Below are positions 59,491-64,000 of a stretch of 64,000 nt of DNA, piece by piece. The DNA lies in assembly GCF_034190915.1 (NCBI RefSeq), contig NW_026947496.1, forward strand, positions 31,182,001 to 31,246,000, read 5' to 3'. The notes beneath the pieces are model-generated. The model was not told the DNA's origin, searched no databases, and saw nothing but the letters and a program-made list of their open reading frames with translations. Each line of letters opens with the position of its first letter. Position 1 is the stretch's first letter. Made by a program: the position numbers and the translations under genes. This DNA is from Cavia porcellus (lineage: Eukaryota > Chordata > Mammalia > Rodentia > Caviidae).

Positions 59491-60879
59491 CAGCCCAGAA
59501 CCCACACCTGCTGCCGAACCACTGGCCACGCTGGTGATCACGTTATCGATTAAGTTTCTTAAACTTTCCGCGAAACTATATACCTCAGTATTCCATCATG
59601 GTCTGAAAGCCGGAGAGCTCCCGCAAGGCGCAGCTGTGCTGACAGATGCAGTGGCGGCCAGGAGTCAGCCGCTCTGCTGGGGCGCAGCTGGCCCCTCCTG
59701 TGGCCGCCCTCCTCCTCCTCTTGCTCAGTACCAAGGAGCCACCCGGCCGAGGCACACAGCGGAGAAGCAGCTCTGTGGGCGCAGTGGCAAAGGGAGGAAG
59801 GTGCACAGCACCCTCGGAGCAAAAACTCTCAAAACCGCCACTTGATCCAGCAGAGTCATGTGGGTCCCACAACACGGCTCACGTCATTGCAGGTCCCGTC
59901 ACCCCTCTGCGCCTCCAGGCCCAGCGCCCCCTCTTCCACTGATGTGCTTGCTGTATTTGAACGTGACTTTTCTATGGTGGGACACTAAATATAAATATAT
60001 ATAAAAAGAGAATGTACGGTCAGTTCCCCACAGTCTCTCTAGGTCGCTTCTCTCCTCACAGCACAGTGCATGTCAAGGTGGAGGGGCCACCTGTCCTTTG
60101 TCCCTTGGAGCCTCAGCTAGGAGGTGCTACTGTGGCCAGCAGGGGCCTGCCAGAACCCCGACCCCAGCCCATGGGCATCTCTGTGTGTCCTCCATGTGGG
60201 AGTTGCTGCTGTGTATTGGAAAATCCACTTGTGTCTCTTGTTATCCATAAACCCAGATAGGTTACTTGGTATTGCTTTGGATTTTTTTAAATTAAATTTT
60301 TTTCTTCTTTAGAGGAAAAAACCCAATCCCACAGCTCCTAATATGATCTGGGAGTGTCCCCACTGCTGTGGGACAGGGCAGACCTGTGACCCGAGATAGC
60401 TGTGACATACTAATGGGGCACTAGTGGGAGTCTGAGACCATATAACAGGCCTTCAGAACTGACACTTGGAGGCAGAGCGCTGGCCATGCACCCCCTGACC
60501 TGCACATTTAGTATCCTGTTACCCAGAACCCCCACACATGCTGCCCAGGGGCTTGAGTACAGCTGGGAGGAGTCAGAGCCACCCAGTCCAATGCCATCCA
60601 GTGAGGACTTGGGTGTGAGACAGCAGCCACATCCTGTATGAGGCACAGGTAGAGAGGACTTGGTCGCAGTGATGGGAAGAGTTGCCTGGGCACCAGCCTC
60701 AGGTACATTAATGTCCCTGCAGAGCCGCATTGACTTTTTGGTGTCCCTGTCATGACACAGCCCCAGCCCCATCACTCACATGGTCCCCGCCCTGCCACCT
60801 CCGTCTCTTCTCTCCCATGAAGGCGTCCATTCTCAGAGCTGGTTGAGCTAATGGTGCCCATGAGAGCTGTGGAGGCTGT

Positions 60880-60927
60880 GGTGACCTGGTGGTGACCTGT
60901 AGTGATCGGTGACCTGGAGTCACCGAT
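60880..60927 (+). repeat. GALNT2: GGTGACCT repeats and short hairpin in GALNT2 3' UTR
   Basis: The octamer GGTGACCT occurs three times in close succession. ATCGGTGAC (60905-60913) pairs perfectly with GTCACCGAT (60919-60927) across a 5-nt loop. This is a plausible RNA stem-loop in the 3' UTR; no function is known to me. Confidence 0.6.
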
Positions 60928-61737
60928 GGCACACCCTTCCTGCTGGTCCCTTCTCTCCTCCACTGCCAGCCCCATGTGAACAGCTGACCATAGGCTCTCA
61001 GGAGGCCTGGCCAGGTGGTCACCCTGTGTCTCATTTGCTCCTTGCCAACCAGTCAGACACACCTTAGAGGCTGGTAGCTGTGTGCCAGGTGAACTCCACA
61101 CACTGCCATCTTCCCAGGTGGGCTTCAAGGGAGATCACACATGGGGACAGGTGGAGGCTCAGGGCCACAGGGCAGGTCAGGGTACAGTCTGCTGCTCACT
61201 CCAGCACTTGGGCTCTGGTCACACCCCGTCACCTATAAGCTGCTTTGTCCAAAAAAACCCATGAGGGGCAGACGGGGCTGGTTTCTGATGGAGCTTGTTG
61301 AGGGCACGTGGGCCCCTAGCTCTCACCTGTGCATCCGCTGTGTTGTCTGGCCACTTGGGGGCACCATGTGGGTGGCTTCCATCTGAGGCCTCTGGGCCGG
61401 ACCTCAAGGTGAGCCCCGTTTACAGGACACAGCGTGCCAAAGTGACTTACTTGCTCGTGTTATTTTGTAGTCCTCGGGACTGTCCCACTCTCTCACTCCT
61501 GTTTCTAAAACAAACTTCCCAAGAGCTGTCCCAGCACAGCAGGCAGAGATTGTCGTCTTCTCTGTGGTCCTTGTATCTCCTTAAAAGCTGAAATGATGGT
61601 ATCTGTGGGTGTGTTTTGCAAATTTAAAATATAGTTTGGTAATTTTTTTCCAGTTGATTTTTAAAAAGAACTGCTGTACAGAGCTTGTACTTTGTCCATT
61701 TTATAGATGGAAACCATCCTTGAAATTGTTTAACTTA

Positions 61738-61743
61738 AATAAA
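61738..61743 (+). terminator. GALNT2: GALNT2 poly(A) signal AATAAA
   Basis: The canonical hexamer sits in TTAAATAAAGAAAAAG, followed after about 30 bases by GT-rich sequence (CTGGTGGTGG, then TGAGTGGTGGGGTCTGTG) typical of a downstream cleavage element. Cleavage is expected around 61755-61765. It is the first strong signal in a suitable context after the stop codon. Confidence 0.85.
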
Positions 61744-61959
61744 GAAAAAGATGCTTTATAGATAGCGCCATCTGGTGGTGGCTGCAGCCTCTGGGTCTTT
61801 CTAGGGTGAGTGGTGGGGTCTGTGCTCAGTGGTCAGTGTGTCCTCTGGGGCCTGCACGGTTATTGTTTCTCCTCACGCTGTAAAGACACATTTGCCTGTT
61901 ACTGCCAGCCCTTCTGTTGTTTGTCTCTTATCTATAATGATTGTTGTTGTCTGTGAAGT

Positions 61960-62075
61960 GGCTGTGATGTTCTGGGCAACGGGCCAAGCTCTTGAATGTG
62001 TTCACATTTTACAGCTGCTGGGGAAGCTAGTGGCAGAAGTGGCACCTGCTTGGGTCACACAGTTCCTAAGCCACG
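61960..62075 (-). repeat. MIR-like SINE fragment
   Basis: TTCTGGGCAACGGGCCAAGC TCTTGAATGTGTTCACATTT TACAGCTGCTGGGGAAGC and GGTCACACAGTTCCTAAG resemble antisense MIR. Moderately preserved. Confidence 0.5.
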
Positions 62076-62884
62076 TGCATTAGAACTGGGCCACTCCCCT
62101 CAGGAGCCAGTCTGTTTGCATAGTGGTTTGGGGGATGCACCTGAACACTCACTAGGGATCTGGGTAAACTGAGGCTCGTGAGATGCTGATGTGTGACTGT
62201 GAGAGACAGCACTGGCCCCTTGTCCACAGTCTGGATGGAGATGGGGTGAGAGAGACCCTCCCTGTGCTCTGTCTCCCTTATTAGAGGCGGCAAGGATTTG
62301 GCTTTGGCTTTGCTGTCATCAGTGGGATAACAATTCTTCACATGGTTTGATAGTGCAGGATCCTCAGGCCTGGTATGGACCATGCGCTTCCTACTGAGCA
62401 ACATGGAGAGGCCAGCCTGCTCTGGAGCTGTTGTTGGGAAACTGCTGTCGGTGGGGTCCCAAAAAAGGTTTGAGGACCTGGGTGGGAAGAAATCCGATCT
62501 TCTGCCCCAGAGGATGAGCACAGTGAGGATGCCAGTCCTCAGGGAGAGAATGCCAGGTGAGGAGGCCATGCTGGGACACAGCAAAACCCACCAGGTGGGA
62601 TTGTCAGGAGGAGGAAGTGACACGGGGCAGGAGGGCGGGATGGGAGCTGTGAGAGTAGGTACCTGGGCAGGAGGTCAGACCTGCTATGCCTTCTGAATGC
62701 GATGCTGGACTGATTCTGCAGGATGACTTCACATTTAAAAAATATTCAGCCTGAGAAAATCGCAAGCTCTCTTCTATCTGTGGACTTGCCTCAAATCAGA
62801 AGAAAATGCTTTACCTTCATGCTCAGAAATTAACTGTGGTGTGAGCAAAAACTGCAGTGAATGTTTAACGTTTTAAAAAATGTA

Positions 62885-63150
62885 TTACAGTAAAAGACAC
62901 ATTGCCATTGTGTCAAAATACCCCCCTTGTTGGGAACACACTTGTCCCATCCTTTTCACCACTTCAGAAGCAATTGTGCGAGTCCTTGTTTATGTCGTCA
63001 ATTGTATTCTCGTGACTGCTTCAGTGTCCTGAATTGATTCAAAATGTTTACCTCTTGTGGTCATTTTGACTCTGGGGAAGAGACAAGTTTCTCGGTGCCC
63101 AGTTTGGTGAATAAGGTGGATGATGATGCACCCGCATGTTTTTAGGAGTC
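62885..63150 (-). pseudogene. Mariner-type transposase remnant (3' part)
   Basis: The minus strand reads HPPYSPNWAPRNLSLPQ, then in another frame VKMTTRGKHFESIQDTEAV and, after an in-frame stop, EVVKRMGQVCSQQGGYFD. This follows the C-terminal pattern of mariner transposases (HPPYSPDLAP, then the RW..C....GDYF-type ending). At least one frameshift and one stop break it, so it is a dead fragment of a DNA transposon 3' of GALNT2. No inverted terminal repeats were located. Confidence 0.85.
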
Positions 63151-63203
63151 TGTCATTCAGTTGGACGGGACTCTACAGCAGCATTAATTGATCACAACAC
63201 ATC

Positions 63204-63612
63204 TCTTAGTTACTTTTCTTGTTGCTGACATAAAAACCTTGATTCCCAGAGTTAAAGGAGGAAAGGGTTATTGTAACTCATAGGTTTCAGTTCACAGTTG
63301 ACTAATTGCAAGGCAGGGTGGCATGGCAGAGGGACATTGCAGAGAAGAAACAGTTCATGGCAGGGAGAAAGCAGGAATACAGTAAGATAGCAAGGAAGCC
63401 AGCAAGGACAACAGACCATTCTGTCCCTTCTATTCTGTCTAGACTATCTGCCTTTCAGGCAGGAAGCACTCACACCCGGGTGGGGTGCCCTTAATCTTGG
63501 CATCTTACGTGAATCAGTTCCAGTGTCACATACTCTAGGTCCAGCCACATCTGAAAAGCCCCACCTATGACTGCATGAGGCTTTAGGGTGACATCTAACA
63601 CAAGCCATAATA
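63204..63612 (-). mobile_element. Solo LTR, ERVL-MaLR-like
   Basis: Antisense copy of the same family as 7374/11505/15043: starts TCTTAGTTACTTTTCTTGTT, has GACTGCATGAGGCTTTAGGG near the far end and finishes ACACAAGCCATAATA. About 409 bp, no internal genes. Confidence 0.78.
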
Positions 63613-64000
63613 TTCAAAGCCACTGAGGAAAGAGGACCTCTACACTGCTTAGGATAGTGGCAGATCAGTGTCCAGAGTGAGGAAGACTGTTTTCAGGGAG
63701 GTAGTGGCAGTGTATGTTATTAAACATCTAAATTTTAAAAATTAAGACGCTGTAATTTTTTACCAGCCCTTAATACAGCATCTGCACATTTGACTTGATA
63801 GATGTCCTACAAGTAACTCATGTCATTTTTTCCCCCAAAAGACCTCGTATCTTCGGAGTCCCAGAGACAGAAGGGGCAGTCTGCCAGCAGGGGGTCTGGC
63901 GTGATGGTTGCTCACTGAGCCCCACCAGGCTCACTGCTCCTGCCATCACTGCAAGGAGTTAGGAGCTGCTAGATGGGCGGGCACAGGAGAGGCAGTGGCT

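Larger units (their letters stand above)
59491..61760 (+). other. GALNT2: GALNT2 3' untranslated region
   Basis: Sequence from the TAG to just beyond the AATAAA at 61738, about 2.27 kb, compatible with the long 3' UTR of human GALNT2. The first 450 bases are GC-rich, followed by an AU-rich patch at 59985-60010. A second AT-rich patch with ATTAAA lies near 60291 and could be a minor proximal poly(A) site. A GGTGACCT-rich stretch and a short hairpin lie at 60880-60927. No SINE or LTR interrupts it, in contrast to the introns. Several ORFs of 60-120 codons here have no coding support. Confidence 0.85.
61761..64000. other. Intergenic region downstream of GALNT2
   Basis: No gene recognised. A MIR-like stretch lies around 61960-62075, a mariner transposase remnant at 62885-63150 and a solo LTR at 63204-63612. 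The 185-codon minus-strand ORF at 62066-62623 has no family resemblance and overlaps the MIR-like region. Confidence 0.75.

Noticed and set aside
59534..59942. Overlapping ORFs of 87-103 codons just after the GALNT2 stop
   Set aside because: They lie in the GC-rich start of the 3' UTR, where long chance ORFs occur in all frames; none resembles a protein family.
62066..62623. 185-codon ORF on the minus strand downstream of GALNT2
   Set aside because: Overlaps a MIR-like fragment; Ser/Pro-rich with no domain. A chance ORF in GC-rich DNA is more likely.

Overview
This is mammalian genomic DNA. Abundant ID-type SINEs (tRNA-derived, A-tailed), B1-type SINEs (7SL-derived) and B1-ID composite elements point to a rodent. 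The composite elements favour a lineage outside the mouse/rat group, but the species cannot be fixed from this window. There is no bacterial, plasmid or phage content, and almost all short open reading frames here are chance ORFs in introns or repeats.

One protein-coding gene dominates: GALNT2 (polypeptide N-acetylgalactosaminyltransferase 2), on the plus strand. Fourteen coding exons lie between 12177 and 59490, all with GT-AG borders and compatible phases. They encode 497 residues, from the equivalent of human Lys75 to the C-terminal Gln571, without any indel relative to the human protein as I remember it. These should be exons 3-16; exons 1-2 (cytoplasmic tail, membrane anchor, start of the stem) and the promoter lie upstream of position 1. 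The catalytic GT-A domain is in exons 3-13, with DSH in exon 7, the WGGENL loop in exon 10 and the metal-binding His in exon 11. The ricin-type lectin domain is in exons 14-16. A 3' UTR of about 2.3 kb ends at an AATAAA at 61738.

Layout: 1-12176 is intron 2 (L1 remnant, SINEs, two LTRs). 12331-35193 is a 22.9-kb intron 3 rich in solo LTRs, SINEs, a TA microsatellite and a tiny hAT-type MITE. 35194-59490 holds 13 exons with introns of 0.2-4.1 kb. 59491-61760 is the 3' UTR. 61760-64000 is intergenic, with a mariner transposase remnant and another LTR.

The most unusual observations are: (1) a 93-bp near-identical copy (89/93) of the intron 8/exon 9 boundary about 2.3 kb upstream of the real exon 9, forming a potential poison or terminal pseudo-exon; (2) a perfect 44-bp inverted repeat with a 31-nt loop in intron 14; (3) an 80-bp hAT-like MITE with an 8-bp target duplication in intron 3; (4) a target-duplicated retroinsertion in intron 8 that supplies poly(A) signals downstream of the pseudo-exon; (5) a family of related solo LTRs. 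I found no sign of a new multi-gene system.
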